64,000 nt of DNA from assembly GCA_902605445.1 (NCBI GenBank), contig CACLCL010000004.1, positions 1-64,000 on the forward strand, given 5' to 3'. This document shows, in pieces, positions 10,856 through 20,231 of this stretch. The DNA comes from an uncultured Bacteroidota bacterium (GTDB lineage: Bacteria; Bacteroidota; Bacteroidia; Flavobacteriales; Flavobacteriaceae). The position numbers and the translations under genes were made by a program. The stretch's first letter is position 1, and every line of letters starts with the position of its first letter. A model generated the notes under the pieces. The model was not told the DNA's origin, made no database searches, and saw only the letters and a list, made by a program, of their open reading frames with translations.

Positions 10856-11707
10856 CTATTCAAAACTTTTCATTTCGTTTTCAATCATATCATAAAATTC
10901 ATCAATTTTGGGTAAAATGATAATTCTAGTTCTCCTGTTTGTTGATCTATTTTCAGGTGTATCATTACTAACTAATGGGTTGTAATAACTTCTACCTGCA
11001 GCGATTAGTTTTGCGGGATTTACATCAAGTTCCTGTAAAACTCTTACTATTGATGTAGCTCGTTTAACACTTAAGTCCCAATTATCTATTAAGTTCCCAC
11101 TTCCAATGTAGGCTACATCGTCTGTGTGGCCTTCAACCATACATTCAAAACTTGGTTTTGAATTTACAACGGTAGCAACTTTTCCTAAAATCTCTCTAGC
11201 ACGCTCAGAAACTTCATAACTTCCACTCTTAAATAATAATTTATCTGAAAGTGATATGAATACAACCGCTTTATCAACATTTACCTCGATATCAGGATCG
11301 TTTATTCCAATTTCTTTTTTTAAGCTTGTAACTAGGGCAAATGTTACACTATCTTTTCTATTTAAAGCATCTTGAATTCTATTTATTTTCAAATCCTTCT
11401 CTTTAATGCTTTCCAAAGTTTTTTCTAAATTTTCAGCGCCTTTAGCAGTAAGTTCAAGATAATCTTGACTCTGGTTGAATAACTGATCATTTCTTTTTTT
11501 CAAATCTGATATCTGGTTAAGATAAGCTTCAGCAAGAGCTTCAGATGTTGCTTTTTCCTCAAGACAAGTATTTAATTTAACAGTAGCTGTATTTAATAAG
11601 TCCACAGTTTTTTTGTGCCTTTCCTCTAAGGCTGTAAAGTCTTTTTTTGAGACACATGATGACAATATTAAAATTGTAAGTATGTATAAGAAAACAGATT
11701 TATTCAT
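10856..11707 (-). CDS. OmpA family lipoprotein
   Basis: Lipobox ILSSC; coiled coil; OmpA-like C-terminus VEGHTDDVAYIGSG...NWDLSVKRATSIVRVL...NRRTRIIILPK. Confidence 0.9.
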   Translation of the reverse strand: MNKSVFLYILTILILSSCVSKKDFTALEERHKKTVDLLNTATVKLNTCLEEKATSEALAEAYLNQISDLKKRNDQLFNQSQDYLELTAKGAENLEKTLESIKEKDLKINRIQDALNRKDSVTFALVTSLKKEIGINDPDIEVNVDKAVVFISLSDKLLFKSGSYEVSERAREILGKVATVVNSKPSFECMVEGHTDDVAYIGSGNLIDNWDLSVKRATSIVRVLQELDVNPAKLIAAGRSYYNPLVSNDTPENRSTNRRTRIIILPKIDEFYDMIENEMKSFE

Positions 11708-11774
11708 TTTGAATGATTTTTAATTAATTATATCTAGTAAAATTAGCAAAAAGAAAAATTAAAAAGGTGGTTTT

Positions 11775-12749
11775 TTATTTTTTTAATTTTAAGTATTTTA
11801 AAATAATACTTCTTGTTCCATAATGTTTAATACTTCTTTTGTTGTTTTTTCTAAACTTGATTAGATCGTTAATATTTATATAAAACGTAAAATATGCAAC
11901 TATTATTGCTATAAAGTGCTTTAAACCTCTTGTGAATAATATAAATATAGAGATTAAAAGATCAACAAAAAATTTCTCAAATAAAATTAAAAACAAATTA
12001 TCACAACTATTTTTGGTCAACATATATAGTTGATTTCTAAAATTGTAATATGTTTTCTGGAAACTTTCTTTTTTTAGTGTTGCAGCATTTACGTGATAAA
12101 CCGTAGATTTATAATTATATTTTATATCAAATCCCATATTTTTCAACCTCCAACAAAGGTCAATTTCTTCCATATGGGCCCAAAATTTCTCGTCAAATCT
12201 GCCAGCAGTCTCAAAATATTTTTTCCTCATAAAAAAACAAGCTCCACATGCCCAAAAAATATCATAAATTTTTTCATATTGGTTTTCATCGATATCAACT
12301 ACATTATAGATTCTACCATTGCAATAGGGATAACCATATTTATCTAAGAATCCACCAGCTGCACCAGCATAATCAAAATATCTTTTATCTTCTTGATTTT
12401 TTAATTTTGGCTGAATTACTGCTGTATTTTTTTCTTTTTTGAATTGTTGAATTATAGGTTTGGTCCAATTTTTACTTACTTCTACATCATTATTTAGCAG
12501 GCAAATTATTTCGGCATTAATATTTTTTAATCCAATATTATAACCCTTTGCGTACCCATAATTCTTATTAAGTTTTATAACTTTTATTCTTTCAAAATTT
12601 TTTTTTATAAAGTTTACTGAATCATCTTTAGAGCAATTATCAATAATATAAATTTGATCTGTTTCAGGGGTATATTTACATAAAGACGGTAGAAATCTTT
12701 TCAATAATCCCAGTCCATTCCAATTTAAAATTGCTATTGCTAGTTTCAT
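11775..12749 (-). CDS. Glycosyltransferase family 2
   Basis: MKLAIAILNWNGLGLLKRFLPSL...IYIIDNCSKDDSV...LNNDVEVSKNW; rhamnosyltransferase-like GT2. Confidence 0.92.
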   Translation of the reverse strand: MKLAIAILNWNGLGLLKRFLPSLCKYTPETDQIYIIDNCSKDDSVNFIKKNFERIKVIKLNKNYGYAKGYNIGLKNINAEIICLLNNDVEVSKNWTKPIIQQFKKEKNTAVIQPKLKNQEDKRYFDYAGAAGGFLDKYGYPYCNGRIYNVVDIDENQYEKIYDIFWACGACFFMRKKYFETAGRFDEKFWAHMEEIDLCWRLKNMGFDIKYNYKSTVYHVNAATLKKESFQKTYYNFRNQLYMLTKNSCDNLFLILFEKFFVDLLISIFILFTRGLKHFIAIIVAYFTFYININDLIKFRKNNKRSIKHYGTRSIILKYLKLKK

Positions 12750-13192
12750 TTTTTTTTAGGCAAATTCTTTAAAAAAAATATTTTATTGTTTAATTTATCA
12801 ACTTTACAATAATAATGAATAATTCCATTTGTTAACATCAAAAATTTAGCATTTAACATTGTATCATATTTAAAAATTTGATCAAAGGTTTTTTGATTAA
12901 TCTCAATATTTGGTGCTTTACACTCAACAAGTAATTCACATTCAGCATATTTGTTATATATAACAATGTCAAACCTTTTTGAAATACTATTACTCAGCTT
13001 AATTTTTTTTTCAACAGAAATTAAATCTTTATTATAATTTTTTTTTGAAATTAAAAATTTAATGCAATTTTGTCTTACCCATTCTTCAGGAGTAAGCTGA
13101 ATATATTTTTTTCTTATTTCGTCAAAAATAAATTTCTTTTGATTAACTTCTTTTAATCTAAATTCATATTTTGGGAATGCTAAGTTCAACAT
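12746..13192 (-). CDS. Standalone type I restriction enzyme R protein N-terminal domain (HsdR_N) protein
   Basis: ORF 12746..13243; internal ATG at 13192 gives MLNLAFPKYEFRLKEVNQKKFIFDEIRKKYIQLTPEEWVRQ...LLVECKAPNIEI (PD-(D/E)xK-like VECKAP). Located between a GT2 gene and holA. Confidence 0.78.
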   Translation of the reverse strand: MLNLAFPKYEFRLKEVNQKKFIFDEIRKKYIQLTPEEWVRQNCIKFLISKKNYNKDLISVEKKIKLSNSISKRFDIVIYNKYAECELLVECKAPNIEINQKTFDQIFKYDTMLNAKFLMLTNGIIHYYCKVDKLNNKIFFLKNLPKKK

Positions 13193-13207
13193 ATTAAATT
13201 TCACTAT

Positions 13208-14212
13208 TTGGAAAATATTATTAAAATTAAAAATGATATTCAAACAAAAAAATTCTATCCGATATATCTTTTGATGGGTGAAGAAGATTATTTTATTAAT
13301 AATATTACCAAACTTTTAATTGATAATGTACTAACTAATGATGAAAAGCAATTTAATTTAAATATTTTATATGCTAAAGATACATCAGTTAATGAGATTG
13401 TTTATTTGTGCAGAAAATATCCAATAATGTCAAATTATCAGGTTATATTGATTAAAGAAGCTCAAGCTTTAGTTAAACAACTTGATAGACTGAGCTCATA
13501 TATTAAAAATCCATCTAAAACAACGATTTTAATCCTCAATTTTAAACATAAATCCTTAGATAAAAGAAAATCTATCTATAAATTACTTCAAACAAACGGT
13601 TTAATATTTGAATCAAAAAGATTATATGATTATCAGATTCAAAATTGGATCCACAATAAAATAGAAAATTCAGGCTACCAAATAGATAATAAGTGTGCCG
13701 CACTGATAAATGAATTTATTGGAAATAATTTAACCCAAATTTCTAATGAAATTGAAAAATTAATAGAGATTAAGAAAGATGACAAAAAAATAACTCTTGA
13801 TGATATTCAAAAATATATCGGAGTCTCAAAGGAATATAATAATTTTGAACTAAGAAAAGCAATAGCAGAAAAAAATAAACATAGGGCAATTCATATTGCA
13901 CAATTTTTCTCTAAAAACTCTTCCCTTAATCCATTAGTATTGACCACTTCAGTTATTTTTGATTTTTTCAAAAAATTATTGATTTATCACTCAATTAAAT
14001 CAAAAAATGAAAAGGTAATTGCAACTAAACTAAAAATTAACCCTTATTTTTTAAGTGAATTTAGTGTTGCATCAAAAAATTACTCATTAAGGGATACTGT
14101 TAAAGTAATTTCAATTATCAGAGATTTTGACATGTATTCAAAAGGTCTTTATGTAAAAAAAACAAATCCAAAATTAATAGAGGAGTTGGTAATTAGAATT
14201 TTAGTTGATTAA
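13208..14212 (+). CDS. holA: DNA polymerase III subunit delta (TTG start)
   Basis: YPIYLLMGEEDYFINNITKLLIDNVL... and a HolA-type C-terminus; TTG first codon. Confidence 0.88.
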   Translation: MENIIKIKNDIQTKKFYPIYLLMGEEDYFINNITKLLIDNVLTNDEKQFNLNILYAKDTSVNEIVYLCRKYPIMSNYQVILIKEAQALVKQLDRLSSYIKNPSKTTILILNFKHKSLDKRKSIYKLLQTNGLIFESKRLYDYQIQNWIHNKIENSGYQIDNKCAALINEFIGNNLTQISNEIEKLIEIKKDDKKITLDDIQKYIGVSKEYNNFELRKAIAEKNKHRAIHIAQFFSKNSSLNPLVLTTSVIFDFFKKLLIYHSIKSKNEKVIATKLKINPYFLSEFSVASKNYSLRDTVKVISIIRDFDMYSKGLYVKKTNPKLIEELVIRILVD

Positions 14213-16605
14213 AACGATGGGAATTTTTTTGGATTAAATTCATTCATTATCTTATATATTTTCTTAAAAATATCATCAAATGATGGTTTTGTAAAATAAT
14301 CACCATCTGCCCCATATGGAGTTCTGTGTTCTTTGGCAGATAATGTTGATGGCTTGCTGTCTAGATAATTGTAAATATTTTGTCTATTAATTAATATATC
14401 AAGAATGTATGCTGATGCTCCGTATTTAAAATCCTCGTCAATAATTAAAACTTTGTTTGTTTTTTTAACACTTTTTAGAATATCATTATGAATATCAAAT
14501 GGTATCAAAGATTGACAATCAATTACTTCACAAGAAATATTAAAATTTTCAAGCTCTTTCGCTACTTCAGTTAAAATATTTAGAGTTGATCCATATGAAA
14601 TAACGGAGATATCATCGCCCTCTTTTATTACCTCAACCTTTCCGATTTCAATTGTAAATTCCCCAATATTTTTAGGCATTCGTTCTTTTTTTCTATATCC
14701 ATTTAAACATTCAACAACGATTGCTGGTTGATCGCCTTTTAATAGCATATTATAAAATCCAGCAGCAATTGTCATGTTTCTTGGGACCAGTAAAAAAATT
14801 CCCCGCAGTAGATTTATCATACCACCCATTAAAGATCCTGAGTGCCATATTCCTTCTAGTCTGTGACCTCTAGTACGTACAATCAGTGGAGCTTTTTGTT
14901 TACCTCTTGTTCTGTAATGCAAGCTAGCAAGGTCATCACTAAGCAATTGTATGGAGTACAAAAGATAGTCAAGGTATTGTATCTCTGAAATTGGTCTAAG
15001 ACCGCGCATTGACAAACCTATTCCTTGTCCAATAATAGTTGCTTCTCTTATCCCTGTGTCAAAAACTCTTTTTTCACCAAATGTTTCTTGTAATCCTTCC
15101 AAAGCCTGATTAACACCTCCAATTTTTCCTGCATCTTCACCAAAAATTAAAACATTATCGTATTTTTTTAAAATCTTTCGGAAATTATCTCTTAAAATTA
15201 TTCTTCCGTCAACTTTTTTGTCTTCTTGTTCGTAAGTTGGTGGGTTTACTGTAATTTTTGTAGGATTTAATTTTGACTCACTGTAAAGATGCGAACTATA
15301 ATCATTCTGAATATCATTTTTTAAACTATTAATCCAATTAGATATTTTTTTTACTCCATCATGATTAGTTAAAATTAGTTCACGTATAATTTTTTCAGAT
15401 GCTGTAAATAGATCTTTTTTATATGGCTCCTTAATTAAAATTAACTCATTTAAAATCTCTTTAATTTTTTCATTTTCAATATTGTTCTGATCGATTATAA
15501 GCTTAAAATCTTTTATAAAATTTATAATTTCATTTACAGAATCATTTTTAGCTTCATATTTAGATTTTTTTATTTGATTTTTAACCTTTTCCTCAATTTC
15601 ATCTAGTTCCTTTTTTTCAGCAATATTGTTTTCCAATATCCATTCTTTCATTTTCTTAATACAGTCGTATTCTTTTTCCCAATCGAGCCTTTCTTTTGTT
15701 TTATATCTTTCATGTGACCCAGATGTTGAGTGCCCAAGGGGTTGAGTTAATTCATGTACATGAATAAGCACAGGAATATGTTTTTCTCTACAGATTTTTT
15801 CAGCTTTTTCATAAGTTTCAATCAGACTTACATAATCCCAACCTTTTACTTTAAAAATCTTATAACCATTGGATTCACCTTCGATTTCAAACCCTTTTAA
15901 AACTTTTGAAATATCTCCTTTAGTTGTTTGGTATTTAGATGGAACAGAAATACCATAGCTATCATCCCAAACGCTTATTATCATGGGTATTTGCATTAGT
16001 CCCCCGGCGTTAAAACTTTCAAAAAATAATCCTTCACTTGTTGCTGCATCTCCGATAGTACCCCAGGCTATTTCGTTTCCATTTTCAGAAAATTTTTCAG
16101 CACCTTTTATATCAGTTTCTTTATATATTTTTGAGGCCTGAGCTAATCCCAAAATTCTTGGCATTTGACTGGCCGTAGGAGATAAGTCAGCACTTGAATT
16201 ATATTGTGACTTAAGATTTTTCCAGTTGTAGTTATCATCTAGGCTGTGAGTTGAAAATGAACTCCCCATTTGTCTACCAGCACTCATTGGATCGTAATGT
16301 AAATCTGTATGTGCGTACAAACCCGAGAAAAACTGCTTTGTAGTTAGTTCATTAATAGCGAACATGAAAGTTTGATCACGATAATACCCAGATCTGAAAT
16401 CACCCTTTTTAAAGTACTTTGCCATTGCAATTTGAGGCAATTCTTTTCCATCTCCAAAAATTCCAAAACTTGCTTTTCCTGTAAGAACCTCTTTTCTTCC
16501 TTCAATACTACACTCCCTACTTAAATTAATTATTTCGAAATCTTTTAAAACTTCTTTTTTGAAACTATCATAAGAAATGTGTTTTCTTTTGACTTTATAA
16601 TCCAT
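14209..16605 (-). CDS. Fused alpha/beta 2-oxoacid dehydrogenase E1 component (TPP-dependent)
   Basis: N-terminal E1-alpha (RDQTFMFA...GDAATSEGLFFESFNAGG) and C-terminal E1-beta (LIFGEDAGKIGGVNQALEGLQETFGEKRVFDTGIREATIIGQGIGLSMRGLRPISEIQYLDY) in one 798-aa ORF. Confidence 0.92.
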   Translation of the reverse strand: MDYKVKRKHISYDSFKKEVLKDFEIINLSRECSIEGRKEVLTGKASFGIFGDGKELPQIAMAKYFKKGDFRSGYYRDQTFMFAINELTTKQFFSGLYAHTDLHYDPMSAGRQMGSSFSTHSLDDNYNWKNLKSQYNSSADLSPTASQMPRILGLAQASKIYKETDIKGAEKFSENGNEIAWGTIGDAATSEGLFFESFNAGGLMQIPMIISVWDDSYGISVPSKYQTTKGDISKVLKGFEIEGESNGYKIFKVKGWDYVSLIETYEKAEKICREKHIPVLIHVHELTQPLGHSTSGSHERYKTKERLDWEKEYDCIKKMKEWILENNIAEKKELDEIEEKVKNQIKKSKYEAKNDSVNEIINFIKDFKLIIDQNNIENEKIKEILNELILIKEPYKKDLFTASEKIIRELILTNHDGVKKISNWINSLKNDIQNDYSSHLYSESKLNPTKITVNPPTYEQEDKKVDGRIILRDNFRKILKKYDNVLIFGEDAGKIGGVNQALEGLQETFGEKRVFDTGIREATIIGQGIGLSMRGLRPISEIQYLDYLLYSIQLLSDDLASLHYRTRGKQKAPLIVRTRGHRLEGIWHSGSLMGGMINLLRGIFLLVPRNMTIAAGFYNMLLKGDQPAIVVECLNGYRKKERMPKNIGEFTIEIGKVEVIKEGDDISVISYGSTLNILTEVAKELENFNISCEVIDCQSLIPFDIHNDILKSVKKTNKVLIIDEDFKYGASAYILDILINRQNIYNYLDSKPSTLSAKEHRTPYGADGDYFTKPSFDDIFKKIYKIMNEFNPKKFPSF

Positions 16606-16633
16606 CTGTTATAATTAACTAAGTGAAGTGTTG

Positions 16634-16641
16634 CAAATTTA
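16634..16641 (-). promoter_or_regulatory. Bacteroidota-type -7 element TAAATTTG upstream of the E1 gene
   Basis: The minus strand reads TAAATTTGC about 29 nt upstream of the ATG; matches the established TAnnTTTG consensus. Confidence 0.5.
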
Positions 16642-16703
16642 CTTAATAGTAAATTTTTATGCAATTTTTATATATTTTTAATTTTTTAGTGATAAACGGT
16701 TAC

Positions 16704-17387
16704 TCAAAAGTTTGGACTAAAATTATAGTTTTTATGAAAGTTCTCTAAGACGTCTATTACCTCATCTTTCGTATCAACAACATAAAATAAATCTAAATCT
16801 TCTTTACTTATATTTTTATGTTCAGTTAATAAAGTATTTTTTATCCAATCAATCAATCCTTTCCAAAACTTTGATCCAACCAAAATTATAGGAAATCTTT
16901 CAGCTTTATATGTTTGTACTAAGGTTACAGCTTCAAAAAATTCATCTAATGTTCCAAAACCACCTGGCATTACCACAAAGCCTTGAGCATATTTTACAAA
17001 CATTACTTTTCTAACAAAAAAATAATCAAAATTTAGCTGTTTGTCCTTATCAATAAATTTGTTATGGGTGTCTTCGAAGGGCAAGTTTATACAAAGACCA
17101 ACAGATTTACCTTTCTTTTTATTAGCACCTTTATTAGCTGCTTCCATTATTCCTAAACCTCCTCCGGAGATAACACCATAACCACGATTTACTATTTCAG
17201 ATGATATTTCTTCAGCAAGCTTGTAGTATTTGTCATCCTGAATCGTTCTGGCAGATCCAAAGATTGAAATGCAAGGCCCAATAGCACTCATTCTTTCATA
17301 TCCTTCAACAAATTCACCCATTATCTTAAAAATAGACCACGAATCATTAGTTTTTGTCTCATTCCACTTTTTATTTCTGTTTTCCAT
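16704..17387 (-). CDS. TIGR00730/LOG family Rossmann-fold protein
   Basis: SISIFGSAR..., VISGGGLGIMEAANKGA, FVVMPGGFGTLDEFFEAVTLVQT (PGGxGTxxE motif). Confidence 0.93.
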   Translation of the reverse strand: MENRNKKWNETKTNDSWSIFKIMGEFVEGYERMSAIGPCISIFGSARTIQDDKYYKLAEEISSEIVNRGYGVISGGGLGIMEAANKGANKKKGKSVGLCINLPFEDTHNKFIDKDKQLNFDYFFVRKVMFVKYAQGFVVMPGGFGTLDEFFEAVTLVQTYKAERFPIILVGSKFWKGLIDWIKNTLLTEHKNISKEDLDLFYVVDTKDEVIDVLENFHKNYNFSPNF

Positions 17388-17399
17388 TTGTTTTTTCTG

Positions 17400-20228
17400 T
17401 TAAGTTAGCTCTTTTTTTAAAAATTTTGCCGTTAAACTTGTTTTTGAATTTAAGAACTTATTGAAAAATCCTTGGAAAATTATTTCTCCACCTTCATTAC
17501 CTCCCTTGGGTCCCAAATCAATAATATAGTCTGCTGTTTTTATTACATCTAAGTTGTGCTCAATAATAATTACCGTATTCCCTCTATCGATTAATTTTTT
17601 AATTGTCTCAAGTAGTACTCTAATATCCTCAAAATGTAAACCTGTTGTTGGTTCATCAAGAACAAATAATGTTTTTCCTGTATCTCTCTTACTCAATTCA
17701 GAAGCTAATTTAATTCTTTGCGCTTCACCACCTGAAAGTGTAGTACTTTGTTGACCTAATGAAAGATAACCTAAACCAACATTTTTTATAGTACTCAGTT
17801 TGTTGTAAATTTTGGGAATATGTTCAAAGAAAGTAGTTGCATCGTCAATACTCATATTTAAAACATCATTAATAGACTTTCCCTTGTATTTAATTTCTAA
17901 TGTTTCTCTATTAAACCTTTTCGACATACAACTTTCACATTCAATATAAACGTCTGGTAAAAATTTCATTTCAATTTGTCTTAGACCACCACCTTTACAA
18001 TCTTCACATCTTCCTCCCGAAACATTAAAACTAAATCTACCGGCCTTGTAGCCTCGAATTTTTGATTCATTTAGGTTAGAGAATAAATTTCTAATTTCTG
18101 AAAATACACCACAATACGTTGCAGGATTACTTCTAGTTGTTCTTCCAATTGGAGACTGACTAATATTAACGATTTTATCAATATTTTCTAATCCGACTAT
18201 TTTATCAAAATCGTGAACATTTTTTTCGGATTTAAATATTTTATTATGTATTAATGGATATAACGTTTCGTTTATTAAAGTTGATTTTCCACTACCAGAA
18301 ACACCTGTCACAACTGTCAAAACATTTAATGGGATTGTTACATCTATATCTTTTAGATTATTCCCTTTGCAACCTTTCAATAAGATATTTTTACCATTAC
18401 CAGGTCTGGGATTTTTAGTGTATTTTATTTTTAGTTTTTTGGAAAGATATTTAGAAGTTATTGTGTCAGATTTCAACAATTCATTTACGGTACCAGAAAA
18501 AACGATTCCACCCCCGTTTTTCCCCGCTGAAGGCCCAATATCAATAATGTGATTTGCATTCAATATCATTTCCTTGTCATGTTCAACTACAATCACTGAA
18601 TTTCCTAAATTTTTTAAGTTTACTAATGTTTTAATAAGTTTATCATTATCACTTTGATGAAGACCAATACTAGGCTCATCTAAAATGTACAATACATCAC
18701 TTAAATTAGAACCTATTTGAGAAGCCAGTCTAATTCTTTGACTTTCACCTCCTGAAAGTGATTTAGATGTTCTATTCAAATTCAAATATTCAAGACCTAC
18801 ATTTTCCATAAAAAATATCCTTTCAGAAATTTCTTTTAAAATGTCTTTGGAAATTATTTTTTGTTTTTCATTGAGTTTATTGGGTAAATTTTTTATCCAT
18901 TTAGATAATTCTGAAATCTCCATGTTTACAATGTCATTAATATTTTTACCGTCAATTTTGAAAAATAACGATTCTTTCTTTAATCTTGAACCATTGCAAT
19001 GCTCACAAACTGAATCTTTGAAATAATTTTTCGCCCATCTTCTAATTTTGATGGATTCATAATTTTCTAATTGATTTTCTAAAAAATTAACAATACCATC
19101 AAATTTTATCAAATAATCATAATTTACTCCAATTGACTTATTTTTAATTTTTAAACTATCATTTAACCCATATAATATTGCATCTAGACCTTTTTTACTA
19201 ATTTTTTTAATCGGCTCTTTTAATGAGAAATTTAATTTTTCTGAAATATACTTTATCTGTTTATAAACCCATGAATTTTTTCCCCCAACTAGTTCAATTC
19301 CGCCTTGATCAATACTTTTATTTTTATCTGGAATTAATTTTTTGATGTCAACCTCTTTTATCTTACCTATCCCTTTACATTTTATGCACGCCCCCCTTGG
19401 AGAATTAAAAGAAAAATTATTTGGTTCTGGAATTTGATATGAAACTCCAGTATCTTCACATACTAAGTTCTGACTAAAATAGCGAGTTTCGCCAGTTTTA
19501 TTTTCCATTATTAAAACTGATTTATTACCCAAATTAAAACAAGTATTTAAACTGTTTTTAAATCTCTCATTGGGGAAGTTATTTTTTTCAAAATCAAGTT
19601 TGTCAACAACTATTTCGATATCATGAATTTTATACCTGTCTAATATTGTCTTTTCATTAATGTCAATTATTTCACCATCAACTCTACATTGAACATAGCC
19701 TTTTTTTAGTGTATTTTGAAATAATTCCTGATAACTCCCTTTTCTGGATTTAATCACTGGAGCCAACAAAATTATTTTTTTTTCATTGTAGATTTTTTTA
19801 ATAAGTTCAAATATTTTATCAGAACTATAGCTTACCATTTTTTTATTTGTTTTGTGGCTATAAGCATCTGAACATCTAGAAAATAAAAGTCTTAAAAAAT
19901 CGTATATTTCAGTGGTAGTACCAACTGTTGATCTTGGTGATTTATTTACAGTTTTTTGTTCAATTGCTATAACAGGAGAAAGACCATCAATTTTATCAAC
20001 ATCTGGTCTATCGATTTTATTTAAAAATTGTCTTGCATACGCTGAGAAAGTTTCAATATATCTTCTCTGACCTTCAGCATAAATTGTATCAAAGGCAAGT
20101 GATGATTTTCCACTACCAGAAAGTCCAGTTATTACGACTAATTCGTTTCTAGGAATCTTTAAATCAATACCTTTAAGATTGTTAGATTTTGCATTATATA
20201 TTGATATTTCTTCTTTATTCTTACCCAT
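17400..20228 (-). CDS. uvrA: Excinuclease ABC subunit UvrA
   Basis: 942 aa; GLSGSGKSSLAFDTIYAEGQRRYIET, zinc finger CKGIGKI, TGVSGSGKSTLINETLYP, LDEPTTGLH. Confidence 0.97.
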   Translation of the reverse strand: MGKNKEEISIYNAKSNNLKGIDLKIPRNELVVITGLSGSGKSSLAFDTIYAEGQRRYIETFSAYARQFLNKIDRPDVDKIDGLSPVIAIEQKTVNKSPRSTVGTTTEIYDFLRLLFSRCSDAYSHKTNKKMVSYSSDKIFELIKKIYNEKKIILLAPVIKSRKGSYQELFQNTLKKGYVQCRVDGEIIDINEKTILDRYKIHDIEIVVDKLDFEKNNFPNERFKNSLNTCFNLGNKSVLIMENKTGETRYFSQNLVCEDTGVSYQIPEPNNFSFNSPRGACIKCKGIGKIKEVDIKKLIPDKNKSIDQGGIELVGGKNSWVYKQIKYISEKLNFSLKEPIKKISKKGLDAILYGLNDSLKIKNKSIGVNYDYLIKFDGIVNFLENQLENYESIKIRRWAKNYFKDSVCEHCNGSRLKKESLFFKIDGKNINDIVNMEISELSKWIKNLPNKLNEKQKIISKDILKEISERIFFMENVGLEYLNLNRTSKSLSGGESQRIRLASQIGSNLSDVLYILDEPSIGLHQSDNDKLIKTLVNLKNLGNSVIVVEHDKEMILNANHIIDIGPSAGKNGGGIVFSGTVNELLKSDTITSKYLSKKLKIKYTKNPRPGNGKNILLKGCKGNNLKDIDVTIPLNVLTVVTGVSGSGKSTLINETLYPLIHNKIFKSEKNVHDFDKIVGLENIDKIVNISQSPIGRTTRSNPATYCGVFSEIRNLFSNLNESKIRGYKAGRFSFNVSGGRCEDCKGGGLRQIEMKFLPDVYIECESCMSKRFNRETLEIKYKGKSINDVLNMSIDDATTFFEHIPKIYNKLSTIKNVGLGYLSLGQQSTTLSGGEAQRIKLASELSKRDTGKTLFVLDEPTTGLHFEDIRVLLETIKKLIDRGNTVIIIEHNLDVIKTADYIIDLGPKGGNEGGEIIFQGFFNKFLNSKTSLTAKFLKKELT

Positions 20229-20231
20229 TCA

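Noticed and set aside
12746-13243. HsdR_N protein as part of a type I restriction-modification system
   Set aside because: No hsdM or hsdS and no helicase domain nearby; it appears as a lone domain beside holA.
17554-19026. Plus-strand ORFs antisense to uvrA
   Set aside because: Typical antisense shadow ORFs of a conserved gene.
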